A stretch of DNA of 64,000 nucleotides from Pelomonas margarita (GTDB lineage Bacteria; Pseudomonadota; Gammaproteobacteria; Burkholderiales; Burkholderiaceae_C). The translations under genes were made by a program, and so were the position numbers. The stretch's first letter is position 1. The number at the start of each line of letters is the position of its first letter. Shown piece by piece: positions 33,726 through 42,959 of the stretch. The notes under the pieces were generated by a model. It ran no database searches. It saw nothing but the letters and a program-made list of their open reading frames with translations, and was not told where the DNA came from. Location: contig NZ_JBIGHW010000006.1 in assembly GCF_043555875.1 (NCBI RefSeq), positions 261,712 through 325,711 of the forward strand, read 5' to 3'.

Positions 33726-33898
33726 GGCCTCAGAGGGTGAGAGTTTTTCGGCCGTGCTCGAAAGGCGCGTCAAAACGCCCTCGAACGAGGCGCAAAGCGC
33801 AGGCATAGCTCGGGCTATGCCGAGCATTTGCAACGACGGGCGGGGGTGATTTGACGGGCAAGGCGGGCATGGATGAAAGGCTCTCACCCTCTCAGGCC
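33726..33898. repeat. Long palindromic element, copy B (yceD/rpmF junction)
   Basis: A 173-base inverted repeat. The outer arms are near-identical (GGCCTCAGAGGGTGAGAG at 33726-33743 against the complement of 33881-33898). The centre is GGCATAGC-TCGG-GCTATGCC (33802-33821). The inner arms share the core GAGCATTYGCAACG and the GGCGC-AAGCG pattern with copy A. The outer end overlaps the yceD stop codon and last codons. It would form a very long hairpin in the yceD transcript, ahead of the rpmF promoter. Confidence 0.85.
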
Positions 33899-34449
33899 TT
33901 GCCGCTTCGCTTCAACGCGGCCAGCGCGGCAAACGGATTCGGGCGCTCATCCTCGGCCGCTTCCGGCACATCCGCATCGGGCTGCGGCAGCGGCTCGGGA
34001 CAGACCTCGTGACGGGGCACCAGCGGCAATGCCAGCAGCAGCTCGTCTTCGATGAGCTCGCGCGCATCCAGGTGGCGTGGCATGGCCAGTACGTCGTCGT
34101 CGCTGTCCGCATCCAGTTCCGCAGCCTCGGCCTCGGTCTCGACGAACCGGATCCAGCGATCAACCACCAGCGACTCCTGCACCGGCTGCAAGCAGCGCTG
34201 GCAGGTCTGTGCCACCTGCGCCTGCGCCGTCACGTGCAGCCAGGTCTGGGCCTTGCCTCCCTTGGGCTGGCGCAACTCACCGCGCAGCGACCAGCGCAGC
34301 GCCGGCCACTGCGAGGCCGGCGACTCGGGCGCGCCCGACTCCGCCAAGCGCTCGAACGCCGCCGCCGGCCACTCGCCCTCCAGACTGGCCCCGTCATGGG
34401 CAAAGGCGGCAAGGTCAAGCTTCTCGGGAACAAAGGCACGCTGTTTCAT
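33892..34449 (-). CDS. yceD: DUF177 family protein YceD (23S rRNA accumulation factor)
   Basis: A 185-residue protein of the DUF177 family, linked by knowledge of its relatives to 23S rRNA accumulation. It has the characteristic paired cysteines in VAQTCQRCLQPVQE, then FVETEAEAAELDADSDDD and DARELIEDELLLALPLVPRH. The C-terminus reads NPFAALAALKRSGKA, as in relatives. Normally yceD runs straight into rpmF; here a 323-base gap with the palindrome separates them. It is divergent from maf with a 32-base gap. Confidence 0.9.
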   Translation of the reverse strand: MKQRAFVPEKLDLAAFAHDGASLEGEWPAAAFERLAESGAPESPASQWPALRWSLRGELRQPKGGKAQTWLHVTAQAQVAQTCQRCLQPVQESLVVDRWIRFVETEAEAAELDADSDDDVLAMPRHLDARELIEDELLLALPLVPRHEVCPEPLPQPDADVPEAAEDERPNPFAALAALKRSGKA

Positions 34450-34481
34450 AGGCTGAAGTTTAGGCGGGCGAAAATGCCGCG

Positions 34482-35057
34482 ATGCCCCGATTGATCCTCG
34501 CCTCGACATCGCGCTACCGCCAGGAATTGCTGGCCCGGCTGCGATTGCCCTTTGACGCCATGGCGCCACAAGTCGATGAAACCGCCTTGCCCGGAGAGGC
34601 GCCGGCGGCGCTGGCCGAACGCCTGGCCCTGGCCAAGGCCCGGGCCGTGGCGGCGCAACACCCAGGCGCCATCGTCATCGGCTCCGACCAGGTCGCCGAC
34701 CTGGCGGGCGACGCCATGGGCAAGCCGGGCACCCACGACGCCGCCACCGCGCAACTGCGCCGCATGAGCGGCCGCGAGGTCGTGTTCCAGACCGCCGTGG
34801 CCGTGGTTGCCCCCGGCATGGCCGCCATCGAGCGGGCCGAGGTGCGGGTGCGGGTGCGCGAACTGAGCGACGCGGCCATCGAGGCCTACCTGCGCGCCGA
34901 CACACCCTACGACTGCGCCGGCAGCGCCAAGGTGGAGAGCCTGGGCATCGCACTGCTGGACGCCGTCGAGTCCGATGACCCCACCGCGCTGATCGGCCTC
35001 CCGCTGATCCGCACCTGCGCGCTGCTGCGCCGCGCCGGCCTGGAGCCTCTGGCATGA
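34482..35057 (+). CDS. maf: Maf-family nucleotide pyrophosphatase (YceF-like)
   Basis: A 191-residue Maf/HAM1-like nucleoside triphosphate pyrophosphatase. Diagnostic blocks are LILASTSRYRQELLARL, IVIGSDQVADLAG, KPGTHDAATAQLRRMSG and DCAGSAKVESLGIALL. The position beside yceD-rpmF matches YceF, which hydrolyses 7-methyl-GTP. It overlaps the next gene by 4 bases (ATGA). Confidence 0.93.
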   Translation: MPRLILASTSRYRQELLARLRLPFDAMAPQVDETALPGEAPAALAERLALAKARAVAAQHPGAIVIGSDQVADLAGDAMGKPGTHDAATAQLRRMSGREVVFQTAVAVVAPGMAAIERAEVRVRVRELSDAAIEAYLRADTPYDCAGSAKVESLGIALLDAVESDDPTALIGLPLIRTCALLRRAGLEPLA

Positions 35058-35815
35058 AGCACGGCCGACTCATCCTGATGCCCAACACGCTGGACTTCGG
35101 CGTGGACGATTCGCTGGACCTGCGCGAGGTGCTGCCGCAGCGCGTCATCGAGACCGCCGCACGGCTGACGCACTGGGCGGCCGAGAACGCGAAGACGACG
35201 CGGGCGCTGCTCAAGCGCATCGACGCCATCGCGCCGCTGGCCCAGCCGCTGCAGGCGCTACAGATCGCCGAGCTGCCGCGGCCACCCAAGGGCAGCCGGC
35301 CGGCGGGCGACGATTCGACAGCCTGGCGTGCACTGCTGGCGCCGGCGCTGGCCGGACACGACGTGGGGCTGATGTCGGAAGCAGGCCTGCCCGCCGTCGC
35401 CGACCCCGGCGCGCGGCTGGTGGCGCTGGCGCACGAGGCCGGCATCGAGGTGGTGCCGCTGTCGGGGCCGAGCTCGCTGCTGCTGGCGCTGGCCGCCAGC
35501 GGCCTGAACGGCCAGAGCTTCGCGTTCGTCGGCTACCTGCCGGTGGACGCCGCGGCCCGCACCGCGCGCATCCGCGAGCTGGAGGCGATGTCCGTCAAGG
35601 CGCAGCAGACGCAACTGCTCATCGAGACGCCCTACCGCAACGAGGCGCTGCGCCAGGCGCTGCTGGCCGCGCTGAAGCCGTCGACGCGGCTGTCGGTCAG
35701 TGTGGGCCTGACGCTGCCGGGCGGCTGGACACAGACCGCCACGGTGGCCGATTGGCGCGCCAACCGCACCACCCTGCCCGACCGCATCCCTGCGGTCTTC
35801 GCGCTGCTGGCTTAG
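35054..35815 (+). CDS. SAM-dependent methyltransferase, RsmI-like paralogue
   Basis: A 253-residue tetrapyrrole-methylase-fold protein (COG0313-like). It has GLMSEAGLPAVADPGARLVALAHEAGIEVVPLSGPSSLLLALAASGLNG in its centre, the typical SAM-binding half. The N-terminus (LILMPNTLDFGV) differs from true RsmI, which begins with a glycine-rich VGTPIGN motif. It is therefore likely a paralogue of unknown target. It is coupled to maf and converges on the helicase gene with a 4-base overlap. Confidence 0.83.
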   Translation: MKHGRLILMPNTLDFGVDDSLDLREVLPQRVIETAARLTHWAAENAKTTRALLKRIDAIAPLAQPLQALQIAELPRPPKGSRPAGDDSTAWRALLAPALAGHDVGLMSEAGLPAVADPGARLVALAHEAGIEVVPLSGPSSLLLALAASGLNGQSFAFVGYLPVDAAARTARIRELEAMSVKAQQTQLLIETPYRNEALRQALLAALKPSTRLSVSVGLTLPGGWTQTATVADWRANRTTLPDRIPAVFALLA

Positions 35816-37305
35816 GACTCGGCCGGCGCCGCCGGCTTCTTGACGCCGAACAGCGCCGCGACCTGCTTCTTGGGCTTGATGTAGCTGGACAGGCCCTTGA
35901 CCGGCGCGGCCGCCTTGGCCTTCTCCCAGGCCGGCGGCTCGTCGCGCGAGCTGGCTTCGTAGGGCTTGTTGAAGAACGGGTCGGCGGAAGGCGCTGGCGT
36001 GCGCAGCGCGGGGCTGGTCGCTCGCGCGGGGCGCTCCGGGCGCTCGTAGCGCTCCTGGCGCTCCGGCGCATCTTCACGCGGACGACGCTCGAAGCGCGGC
36101 CGCTCATTCTCGAGTTCAAAGCTGTCCAGCACGATCTCGCGCTTGATGAGCTTCTCGATGTCCGCCACCAGGCGCGCGTCCGACTTGGTTACCAGCGTGA
36201 CCGCTAGGCCCGACGCACCCGCGCGGCCCGTGCGGCCGATGCGGTGCACATAGTCCTCGGCGTTGAACGGCACGTCAAAGTTGAAGACCGCCGGCAGATC
36301 CGCGATGTCCAGGCCGCGGGCCGCGACGTCAGTCGCGACCAGCACATCCATCTCGCCGCGCTTGAAGGCTTCCAGCGACTTGAGCCGCTCGTCCTGCGAC
36401 TTGTCGCCATGCAGCGCCGCCGTGCGCAGGCCGTCACGCTCGAAGGCACGCGCCAAACGGGCGACGCCCAGCTTGGAGTTGCCAAACACGATGGCCTGAC
36501 GGATGGCGCGCTCCTTCAAGATCTGCTTGATGATGGCGCGCTTGTCGTCATCGGTGGCGCTGATGAAGCGCTGCTCGACGGTCGACGCCGTCTGGTTGGG
36601 CCGCGCGGTCTCGACAAGGATGGGATCCTGCAGATAGCTCTGCGCCAGCCGCTTGATCTCGGGCGAGAACGTCGCCGAGAACAGCAGCGTCTGGCGTGCC
36701 TTGGGCAGGTAACTGAGGATGCGCTGCAGGTCCGGCAGGAAGCCGATGTCCAGCATGCGGTCGGCCTCGTCGAGCACGACGTACTCGACCTGGTTCAGCA
36801 CGCAGTTCTTGGCCTCGATGTGGTCCAGCAGTCGGCCGGGCGTGGCGATCAGCACCTCGACGCCGGCCTTGAGCGCGGCCGTCTGCGGCTTCATGTCAAC
36901 GCCGCCGAAGACGACGACAGAGCGCAGATTCGTGTGCTTGGCGTACTTCTTGACGTTCTCCGCGACCTGGTCCGCCAGCTCGCGCGTCGGCGCCAGCACC
37001 AGGGCCCGCACCGGGTGGCGGGCGGGCGACACGCTGGGGTTCTCGTGCTTGAGCATGCGCTGCAGCAACGGGATCGAGAACGCTGCGGTCTTGCCGGTGC
37101 CGGTCTGCGCGGCGCCCATGACATCGCGCCCCTCCAGGACGATGGGGATCGCCTTGGCCTGGATGGGCGTCATCGTCAGGTAGCCGGAATCAGCGACCGC
37201 ACGGAGGAGCTTGGGGTCGAGGGGAAGGGTGTCGAAACGGGCCGGGGGAGCGGGCTCAGCGCCTGCAAGGTCAGGCTGGACGGACGGGGAGGCGGTGTCG
37301 CTCAT
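35812..37305 (-). CDS. rhlE: DEAD-box RNA helicase, RhlE-like
   Basis: A 497-residue ATP-dependent RNA helicase with all main motifs: AQTGTGKT (I), APTRELADQ (Ia), TPGRLLDH, DEADRML (II), FSATF (III), ATDVAARGLDIADL (V) and HRIGRTGRAG (VI). After about residue 390 the tail is charged and low-complexity. The tail has RFERRP and ERQERYERPERPARA stretches, as in RhlE-type proteins that act in RNA decay or ribosome assembly. The start overlaps the stop of the upstream glycosyltransferase gene by 4 bases. Confidence 0.92.
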   Translation of the reverse strand: MSDTASPSVQPDLAGAEPAPPARFDTLPLDPKLLRAVADSGYLTMTPIQAKAIPIVLEGRDVMGAAQTGTGKTAAFSIPLLQRMLKHENPSVSPARHPVRALVLAPTRELADQVAENVKKYAKHTNLRSVVVFGGVDMKPQTAALKAGVEVLIATPGRLLDHIEAKNCVLNQVEYVVLDEADRMLDIGFLPDLQRILSYLPKARQTLLFSATFSPEIKRLAQSYLQDPILVETARPNQTASTVEQRFISATDDDKRAIIKQILKERAIRQAIVFGNSKLGVARLARAFERDGLRTAALHGDKSQDERLKSLEAFKRGEMDVLVATDVAARGLDIADLPAVFNFDVPFNAEDYVHRIGRTGRAGASGLAVTLVTKSDARLVADIEKLIKREIVLDSFELENERPRFERRPREDAPERQERYERPERPARATSPALRTPAPSADPFFNKPYEASSRDEPPAWEKAKAAAPVKGLSSYIKPKKQVAALFGVKKPAAPAES

Positions 37306-38435
37306 AGCCGACGATTATCGCCGGTCATGCTGGCGGGCATGTTTTTGCCCGTTACGACGAGCCATTTGGGCGTCTTGAACCGGACGATTCGACGGTAGAG
37401 CCCCACGTAAATGGTCACGAACAACAGCAGGCACACAGCCATCCATGGCGTGGAGTCCCAGAACAGCGCCGCCGGCACCAGGGACGTGATGCACAGCATC
37501 CACAGGTAAGGTGCCGTCATCGAGTTGCGTCGCGTCACGATGCGAGCGTCAGCAGCCCCGATCGCCCAGCGCATCAGCCGGCGGTAGACCAGGGAGTGCA
37601 GGTGGATCCCATCCGGCAACCAAGTCGGCACAGCGCGGATGAATTTGCGCCGGTACATCGAAAACAGCGTCTCGAACACCGGGTAGATGCACACCATCAG
37701 CGGGAACAGCGGCGACACCTCTGCATTCCGCGCCACCAGCAAGATGCCGATCTCCGCCAGGTAGAAGCCCAGGAAATAAGCACCGCCGTCACCGAGAAAA
37801 ATCAGGCCCGCAGGGAAATTCCAGACGAAAAACCCAAGAGCCGCTCCAACCCCCGCCAAGGCCCACACCGCCAGCGGCACATCACCCACCATGTAGGCGA
37901 CGTACGCAAACACCAGCAGCATCAGGCTCACGCACATGGACGAGAGCCCGTTGAAGCCGTCAATGATGTTGACTGAGTTGGCGACACCCGCCACTGTCAA
38001 AACAGTGACGCCCCATCCAACCGCTGCCACAGCCAGCAGCCAGTCAAGCCCAGGGACGTCGGTTCGCGAGATGGTCGCATCCAACAGCCAGATGCCAAGC
38101 GCAGCGGAAACCGCCGTGGCACACAGCCGCTTGGCTGGCGACACACGCTTGGTCAGGTCTTCGATCAGCCCTGCGGCAAACGCCGGCAAACCGCACACCA
38201 ACAACAACGCCCCCAACACCCACTCGGCACGATTTGTTACCGCTGCGGCGCCGACACAACACACCAAGCCCGTAAACATTCCCACGCCACCGATGCGAGG
38301 CACTGGTGCGGCATGAAACTTTTGCGGCCCGGACAGGTCTGCATCAGCCGAAAAATGCGCATGGCTACGAGAGGAGTGGATGACCAGCAGGGTCACCACG
38401 GCGGCCACGAAGAACGACACCAGAAGGTAAAGCAT
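37302..38435 (-). CDS. WecA/MraY-family polyprenyl-phosphate phosphoglycosyltransferase (GT4 family membrane enzyme)
   Basis: A 377-residue polytopic membrane protein, about 10-11 segments. Motifs are PRIGGVGMFTG near the N-terminus, NSVNIIDGFNGLSSM (Mg-binding Asp loop) and LIFLGDGGAYFLGFYLAE. It would transfer a HexNAc-1-phosphate to undecaprenyl phosphate to start a glycan. It lies divergently from the polysaccharide export operon, so it may be the initiator for that operon. The ATG at 38435 (MLYLLVSFF) starts in the first membrane segment; a longer frame exists upstream without support. Confidence 0.85.
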   Translation of the reverse strand: MLYLLVSFFVAAVVTLLVIHSSRSHAHFSADADLSGPQKFHAAPVPRIGGVGMFTGLVCCVGAAAVTNRAEWVLGALLLVCGLPAFAAGLIEDLTKRVSPAKRLCATAVSAALGIWLLDATISRTDVPGLDWLLAVAAVGWGVTVLTVAGVANSVNIIDGFNGLSSMCVSLMLLVFAYVAYMVGDVPLAVWALAGVGAALGFFVWNFPAGLIFLGDGGAYFLGFYLAEIGILLVARNAEVSPLFPLMVCIYPVFETLFSMYRRKFIRAVPTWLPDGIHLHSLVYRRLMRWAIGAADARIVTRRNSMTAPYLWMLCITSLVPAALFWDSTPWMAVCLLLFVTIYVGLYRRIVRFKTPKWLVVTGKNMPASMTGDNRRL

Positions 38436-38554
38436 TGGCGCTAGTGTACGAAGCAGGCAAGCCCAAGGCTGCCCTGTAGCGACCACTAGAATTCACCTTC
38501 ACCTATGCGGCGTGTCGCGCCCGCCACATCCCGCCACAAATGATCCCGCCCTCG

Positions 38555-40426
38555 ATGAAACTCCTCAGCCGGTCTCGCATCTTCGGCCACTTGACGGCAG
38601 CACTCGTCGCTTGCAACGCGATGGCCAGCACGGCTTCTATGGCCGCAGATATCGAGCAGGCGACATCCGGCCCGATTCGGCTTGTCGATAGCACGACACG
38701 TGCACCCGCAGCGAGCGAGGAGCCCAGCGCCAGATCAGCATCTCCCGCGGACCAACCTCTTGAACAGTCTCGTTCGGAACCCCTGAAGCCGGGGCCACTC
38801 AGTGAATTCGAGGCGTACGTCAGCAACCTCGCCGGCGCAAGCGTTCGTCGACTGGGCGCTGAATTGATGCTCCCCAACCGAAATGCCTCGCTTGTTGAAT
38901 CGAATCGCCAAGTGCCGCCCGACTACATCGTCGGATTTGGCGATGAGATTCAATTGACGACCTGGGGGGCCGTGGATGCCGATCTGCGACTCACGGTGGA
39001 CCGCGTCGGTCGGATCGTGATCCCGCGCGTTGGCCCCGTGGTGGTGGCGGGAGTGCGGCACGGCGACCTGAATGAACTGCTGACGCGCCGTGTCGGGCAA
39101 GTGTTCAAGAACTTTCAGCTCAGCGCGAGTCTCGGCAAGTTGCGCAGCATCCGGTATTACGTTACCGGCTTCGTGACACACCCAGGCGCTTACAGCGTCA
39201 GCAGCTTGGCTACCGTCATGTCTGGACTAGCACAGGCGGGCGGCCCATCCAGCAGCGGCAGCTTCCGAAACATTGAACTCCGTCGCAATGGCCAAGTGGT
39301 CAGCCGCTTCGATCTGTACGACCTGATGGTCAAGGGCGACAAACGAGCTGACGTTCCACTGCAAGCCGACGACGTGGTTCATGTGGGGCCTGTAGGGCCA
39401 CAGGTGGGCCTGATCGGCACCTTCAACCGTGGGGCTGTCGTCGAACTGAAGGACAACGAAACGGTGGCCGATGCTGCAAGCTACGCCGGCGGCCTCGCCA
39501 CGGTTGCCGACACAAGCCGACTGTCGCTGGAACGCCTGAGCGACCGCAACAACCACCGAGTGGTAGAACTGGCTCTCCCGGAGTCCAACTCCATGAAACT
39601 CGTGAACGGCGATGTACTGCGCGCCTTCAATACTGTCACCGTCGCATTGCCACAAGCCAAGCAATACAAGCGGGTGCGGGTTGAAGGCGAGGTCGGCAAG
39701 CCTGGCGAATACATCCTGCCGCCCGGCAGCACCTTGCCCGATGCGCTGGCCGCCGCCGGAGGCCTCACAAAGGAAGCCTATCTGTTTGGCGCCGACTTCA
39801 CTCGCGAAAGTGTCAAGCGCGCGCAAGAGGCGCAATACGACCGCGCACTGCGTGACCTCGAAACCGATTTCACCCGCTCAACCTCGACGCAGAAGATCAG
39901 CAACTCGGACGGCGCTATCGCGTTGAACCAGCAGCAGACCGGAACAGCCAAGTTGATTGAACGGCTGCGTGCCGTGCGACCGACCGGCCGCATCGTGCTG
40001 GATATGAGCGAAACCACTAGAACCCTGCCTCCGCTTGCCGTTGAAGACGGTGATCGGCTCTATGTGCCATCCATGCCCAACACGGTGGGCGTGTTCGGCA
40101 GCGTATTCAACGGGGGCAGTTATCTGGTCAAAACCGGCAATTCGATCGAAGACGCCATTCGCTTGGCCGGGGGGGCGACGCGCGGCGCCGATATAGCAAG
40201 CATGTTTGTATTGCGCGCAAACGGAAGTGTGATCAGCGCGCGTCAATCGCGCAGCGGCTGGTTTGGCGGCAATACCTTGACAAACATAACAGCACTGCCC
40301 GGAGACACTGTTTTCGTGCCGGAGGAAATGAACAAGACCACGTTCATGCAAGAGGCCAAGGACTGGACGCAGATCCTGGCGCAGTTCGGGTTAGGTGCCG
40401 CAGCCCTCAAGACGATTCGCAATTAA
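38555..40426 (+). CDS. Outer-membrane polysaccharide export protein with SLBB domains (Wza-like)
   Basis: A roughly 623-residue periplasmic/outer-membrane protein. A signal peptide (FGHLTAALVACNAMASTASMAA) is followed by a disordered 70-residue stretch. The Poly_export domain (PPDYIVGFGDEIQLTTWGAV) comes next, then several SLBB-type soluble domains (for example VGLIGTFNRGAVVELKDNETVADAASYAGGL and VRVEGEVGKPGEYILPPGSTLPDALAAAGG). It probably forms the outer-membrane channel for the polysaccharide made by the downstream genes. No lipobox cysteine is seen. An alternative start at 38540 would add 5 residues. A TAGAAT at 38487-38492 could be its -10 box. Confidence 0.87.
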   Translation: MKLLSRSRIFGHLTAALVACNAMASTASMAADIEQATSGPIRLVDSTTRAPAASEEPSARSASPADQPLEQSRSEPLKPGPLSEFEAYVSNLAGASVRRLGAELMLPNRNASLVESNRQVPPDYIVGFGDEIQLTTWGAVDADLRLTVDRVGRIVIPRVGPVVVAGVRHGDLNELLTRRVGQVFKNFQLSASLGKLRSIRYYVTGFVTHPGAYSVSSLATVMSGLAQAGGPSSSGSFRNIELRRNGQVVSRFDLYDLMVKGDKRADVPLQADDVVHVGPVGPQVGLIGTFNRGAVVELKDNETVADAASYAGGLATVADTSRLSLERLSDRNNHRVVELALPESNSMKLVNGDVLRAFNTVTVALPQAKQYKRVRVEGEVGKPGEYILPPGSTLPDALAAAGGLTKEAYLFGADFTRESVKRAQEAQYDRALRDLETDFTRSTSTQKISNSDGAIALNQQQTGTAKLIERLRAVRPTGRIVLDMSETTRTLPPLAVEDGDRLYVPSMPNTVGVFGSVFNGGSYLVKTGNSIEDAIRLAGGATRGADIASMFVLRANGSVISARQSRSGWFGGNTLTNITALPGDTVFVPEEMNKTTFMQEAKDWTQILAQFGLGAAALKTIRN

Positions 40427-40467
40427 TCTTCAGCGCGCCCGTCAGGGCACGGAGCTCCCCCCAACAA

Positions 40468-41544
40468 ATGTCTGAACAAAGTAAGGGCGCACAGGCGCCG
40501 GGTTTCGACCCCCACGCTGCTTGGCGCGCAATCCGATCTGACTGGAAGTTCATACTGAGCACGGGTCTGGCGACAGGTCTGGTCGGTTACGGGCTCAGCC
40601 ACCTGATTCCGCCTACGTACACGGCGCGCACAACTTTTATCAGCCCGCAACAGCAGCAGAACACGGCCGCCGCCGCCTTGGCTTCTCTCGGTGCATTGTC
40701 CGGTTTGACAGGGGCGGCAACAGGCATAAAGAGCCCGGCCGACCAGTACGTCGCCTTAATGAAGAGCGTCACCCTTTCGGATCGGATCATTGAGCAGTTT
40801 GCGCTGAGCAAGGTATACGACTCGAAGTACATGATGGACGCCCGTAAGGAACTGGGCGATAACGTACGCATCACCGCAGGGAGGAAAGACAACCTCATTT
40901 CCATCGATGTCGATGATCACGACCCGGAGCGGGCCGCAGCCATGGCAAATGCCTACGTGACAGAGTTGCGCAAACTCACGAACGGACTCGCTGTCACAGA
41001 GGCTCAACAACGCCGCATGTTCTTCCAACAGCAAATGGAGGGCACCCGGGATCAAATGGTCACAGCCCAGGTGCGCCTGCAAGAAACCGGCTTCACAGCC
41101 GGCGCTCTGAAGAACGAACCCAAGGCCGCAGCGGAGATCTACGCGCGGACCAAGGCCGAGGTTTCTGCTACCGAAATCCGCTTGGCGGCCCTACGCCAAC
41201 GCCTCGCCAATAGTGCGCCGGAAGTTCAACAGGCCCTCTCTGCGCTGTCTGCACTGCGCGGGCAACTCACGCAGATGGAACTACCTGGAACGTCTTCCGG
41301 AAACCAGGATTACGTAAGCGCCTACCGTGACTACAAGTATCGGGAAGCCTTGTTCGAAATTTTCAGCCGCCAGTTCGAGCTCGCAAAGACGGATGAAGCG
41401 CGCGAGGGAACATTGATTCAAGTTCTGGATGTGGCCACGCCTCCGGAGAAGCGGAGCAAGCCCAAGCGCAGCTCTCTGGCTATGCTGGCGATGATGGTCG
41501 GCATCGTCGGTGCAGTCACGCGCGCGGTGTTCAGGCTGCGCTAA
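40468..41544 (+). CDS. Wzz-type chain-length regulator (polysaccharide co-polymerase)
   Basis: A 358-residue inner-membrane protein with two terminal membrane helices (FILSTGLATGLVGYGLSHL; SLAMLAMMVGIVGAVTRAVF). A long, largely helical periplasmic domain between them contains coiled-coil-like Gln/Glu/Arg stretches and PPTYTARTTFISPQQQQ after helix 1. It controls glycan chain length with Wzy. There is no C-terminal tyrosine kinase domain, so it is of the Wzz/O-antigen type rather than the Wzc type. Confidence 0.87.
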   Translation: MSEQSKGAQAPGFDPHAAWRAIRSDWKFILSTGLATGLVGYGLSHLIPPTYTARTTFISPQQQQNTAAAALASLGALSGLTGAATGIKSPADQYVALMKSVTLSDRIIEQFALSKVYDSKYMMDARKELGDNVRITAGRKDNLISIDVDDHDPERAAAMANAYVTELRKLTNGLAVTEAQQRRMFFQQQMEGTRDQMVTAQVRLQETGFTAGALKNEPKAAAEIYARTKAEVSATEIRLAALRQRLANSAPEVQQALSALSALRGQLTQMELPGTSSGNQDYVSAYRDYKYREALFEIFSRQFELAKTDEAREGTLIQVLDVATPPEKRSKPKRSSLAMLAMMVGIVGAVTRAVFRLR

Positions 41545-41594
41545 CAGCGTCCATTGACGACGCGCGTTTTTGGTAGAAGCTTGAGCCCAACATC

Positions 41595-42959
41595 ATGGTG
41601 AACAACTCGCTGAAGGTGGCCGTACTGCTCGCGTGCTACCTCGCAGCAGGGATCACCACACTCCAGGCAAGCGACCTCTCGGCCACGCTACTGGCAGCAC
41701 TCCTCTGCTTTGTCGCATATTTGATCAGCCTGTGGAGCGTGCGCGTGTCGGCGTCCCGGGATCAGGAAGTAAGCCTGTGGCCCCCTTTCCTGATTGCTTT
41801 CTTCTTGTACAACAACACCTATCCGTTCATCCTCCAAAGCGGCATCGACCTCGTCTATCCCGGACTGGAGACCTCCGAGGAGTTCACGGCGATCGCCCAG
41901 GCGCAAGCCACAGTAGCTCTGGTGATCATGTGCATGCTGGCAACACTGGACGCTTGGCGCGGCACCAATCACGCAACGTCGTCAGCGAAAGGAGTCCGAT
42001 GTCTCGCCGTAGCGCCGTCAAGGTGGATCATCGGCGGCAACGCACTGCTGATGCTTACGTCGCTTGGTTACTTCTCGACCATCGCTGGGGATATCTCAGC
42101 CGAAGCGGGGCGCTTGGGCGTCGCCCAGAGTTTCAACCTGTACCAATGGGTGTTTCTCGGCTGGATGCACCTGCTGTTCTACTTTGCCGCCATTCTCCAG
42201 GCCGCTCGATCGCCAAACCACAGAGGCGTCCGGACTCGCCTGATTGTTGCAGCCATGCTACTGGCCCTTTATTGTGCGATGGACTCGGCGGTGGGAGGTC
42301 GAAAGATCATCGCGGCGGCGCTGCTCGGCACGATCTACGGCGCCCTGCGTTTCGGTGTACCGCGCCTGCGCACGATCACGATGGCGATACCCGTCGCGAT
42401 GGTGGCGATGTCGGTCCGGGCGATCTTCTACGACAAGTTCTCAGGAGAGGCTGATGGCTTCGCCTCCATCGCACTGCAACTCGGTGGCGAGTTTGTATTC
42501 ACCTTCCTGACCTTCCCGACCACCATAGCGTCGGAATGCAGCTTCTATGAGTCGAGCGTCAACAGCTACCTGATGACAGGCCTGCAGTTCGTCCCTCGGA
42601 TCTTGTGGGACGACAAGCCGTTCTCGCTCGCGCAATCGCTGTCGAACTATCTCTACGACGGCCAGGAAGGCTTCTCCATCGTCCCCATGGCGGAAGCGTG
42701 GTGCACATTCGGCAATGCTGCCGGATTCGCCTTTCCCCTTGTTGCTGGCCTGATGCTCGGCCTGCTGCTCCGGATCGCCCGCCGAAGGCCCCTTGTCGGA
42801 TTTATCGTGTACGCCCACGCGCTGGAGCTAAACCGCGGCGAGGTGAGCTATCTCGTCCTCCAGGTGGTCACGCTCTATGCGATATACGCAATTGGCGGAA
42901 GGTTGGCAACAGCACTCGCACCCTCACATCCGCACGCAGCACCAGCCAACCAATGCTGA
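41595..42959 (+). CDS. wzy: O-antigen/exopolysaccharide polymerase Wzy
   Basis: A 454-residue protein with about 11-12 membrane segments. A large loop around residues 265-345 contains DKFSGEADGF and a run like FLTFPTTIASECSFYESS. Size, topology and position between chain-length regulator and glycosyltransferases support a Wzy polymerase that joins repeat units in the periplasm. Sequence conservation in this family is weak. The stop overlaps the next start by 7 bases. Confidence 0.75.
   Translation: MVNNSLKVAVLLACYLAAGITTLQASDLSATLLAALLCFVAYLISLWSVRVSASRDQEVSLWPPFLIAFFLYNNTYPFILQSGIDLVYPGLETSEEFTAIAQAQATVALVIMCMLATLDAWRGTNHATSSAKGVRCLAVAPSRWIIGGNALLMLTSLGYFSTIAGDISAEAGRLGVAQSFNLYQWVFLGWMHLLFYFAAILQAARSPNHRGVRTRLIVAAMLLALYCAMDSAVGGRKIIAAALLGTIYGALRFGVPRLRTITMAIPVAMVAMSVRAIFYDKFSGEADGFASIALQLGGEFVFTFLTFPTTIASECSFYESSVNSYLMTGLQFVPRILWDDKPFSLAQSLSNYLYDGQEGFSIVPMAEAWCTFGNAAGFAFPLVAGLMLGLLLRIARRRPLVGFIVYAHALELNRGEVSYLVLQVVTLYAIYAIGGRLATALAPSHPHAAPANQC

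Noticed and set aside
42605..42952. Upstream extension of the glycosyltransferase frame inside wzy
   Set aside because: The extension overlaps the wzy coding sequence in another frame and has shadow-like composition. The ATG at 42953 gives the family-like N-terminus.
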